Below, piece after piece: positions 6,732-6,972 of a stretch of 6,972 bases of DNA. This DNA comes from Actinomycetota bacterium. Lineage in GTDB: Bacteria > Actinomycetota > Thermoleophilia > Miltoncostaeales > Miltoncostaeaceae. The first letter of the stretch is position 1; the number at the start of each line of letters is the position of its first letter. The stretch spans positions 1-6,972 of the forward strand of contig SXZC01000184.1 in the NCBI GenBank assembly GCA_005788075.1, in the 5' to 3' direction. Both the position numbers and the translations under genes were made by a program. Under the pieces are notes generated by a model. It did not search any database and was not told the origin of the DNA. It worked only from the letters and a program-made list of their open reading frames with translations.

Positions 6732-6972
6732 CTAGACGTCGAGCTCCACGAACCAGACGTCGGCGTTGCAGCCCTCGGCGATGGCCGCCTGGGCCTCGGC
6801 GGGAACCGGGGAGTCGACCGTGACGCCCATCGTGGCCTGCCCCTCGGAGGAGCGCCCGACGGCCATGGACGCGATGTTGATGCCCTCCGCGGCCATGGTG
6901 GTGCCCACCGTGCCGATCTTCCCCGGCTCGTCGCGGTAGCGCAGGATTCCCACGTGCTCGGCGAGCTCGAGC
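6732..6972 (-). CDS. serA: D-3-phosphoglycerate dehydrogenase, C-terminal ACT domain (5' part outside the window)
   Basis: The visible last ~79 codons start in frame at 6971 and stop at TAG 6734-6732. They form one complete ACT domain: VGILRYRDEPGKIGTVGTTM, then AAEGINIASMAVGR, then QATMGVTVDSPVPAEAQ, ending WFVELDV. The RDEPGKIG and EG(I/V)NIASM.(V/L)GR motifs are typical of SerA, which oxidises 3-phosphoglycerate in the first step of serine synthesis; the ACT domain there can bind serine as a feedback signal. The Asn of GINI, matching a serine-contacting Asn in E. coli SerA, is kept. The His and Asn of the first ligand loop appear replaced by Arg/Tyr and Asp, so serine sensing may differ. 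Only the ACT domain is visible, so another ACT protein is possible, but the nearby leuA supports SerA. Confidence 0.8.
   Translation of the reverse strand, partial: LELAEHVGILRYRDEPGKIGTVGTTMAAEGINIASMAVGRSSEGQATMGVTVDSPVPAEAQAAIAEGCNADVWFVELDV

Overview
The window is GC-rich bacterial DNA, and every gene I can support is read on the minus strand. In transcription order, from high to low coordinates, it holds: the last ~79 codons of serA (3-phosphoglycerate dehydrogenase, ACT domain); a 121-base gap with a strong hairpin; one very large gene for a 1911-residue secreted, multi-domain surface-type protein; a 190-base regulatory gap; and the first 228 codons of leuA (2-isopropylmalate synthase). 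The base composition, the GTG starts, the serA/leuA neighbourhood and a leucine-rich leader before leuA suggest an actinobacterium, possibly a deep-branching class such as Thermoleophilia. That placement is inference.

The large protein (6610..875) starts with a Sec signal peptide. It continues with an N-terminal beta domain and a stretch with about seven repeated Gly-x-(Lys/Arg)-(Ile/Leu)-aromatic and Cys-pair units, read here as a disulphide-stabilised beta-propeller. A Cna-B/SdrD-like prealbumin domain follows, then eight ~105-125-residue CshA-fibril-like repeats and a C-terminal DUF11-like domain. No LPXTG signal, C-terminal membrane helix or other anchor is visible. It looks like an extracellular stalk with an N-terminal head, perhaps an adhesin. 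It sits between two amino-acid biosynthesis genes.

The 190 bases before leuA are the most interesting non-coding part. They encode a 24-residue peptide with seven leucines, ending in four consecutive leucine codons, a Pro, an Arg and a stop. The stop lies in the loop of a 7-bp hairpin. A second hairpin follows. Nine bases of the leader, covering its first Leu-Leu codon pair, are perfectly complementary to the leuA ribosome-binding site. No U-tract terminator is present. This reads as a leucine-responsive attenuator acting at leuA translation rather than by classical transcription termination. A weak promoter just past the stop of the large gene would give leuA its own transcript.

There is no RNA gene, CRISPR array, insertion sequence or credible plus-strand gene. 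The long plus-strand open frames are shadows of the high-GC minus-strand genes.
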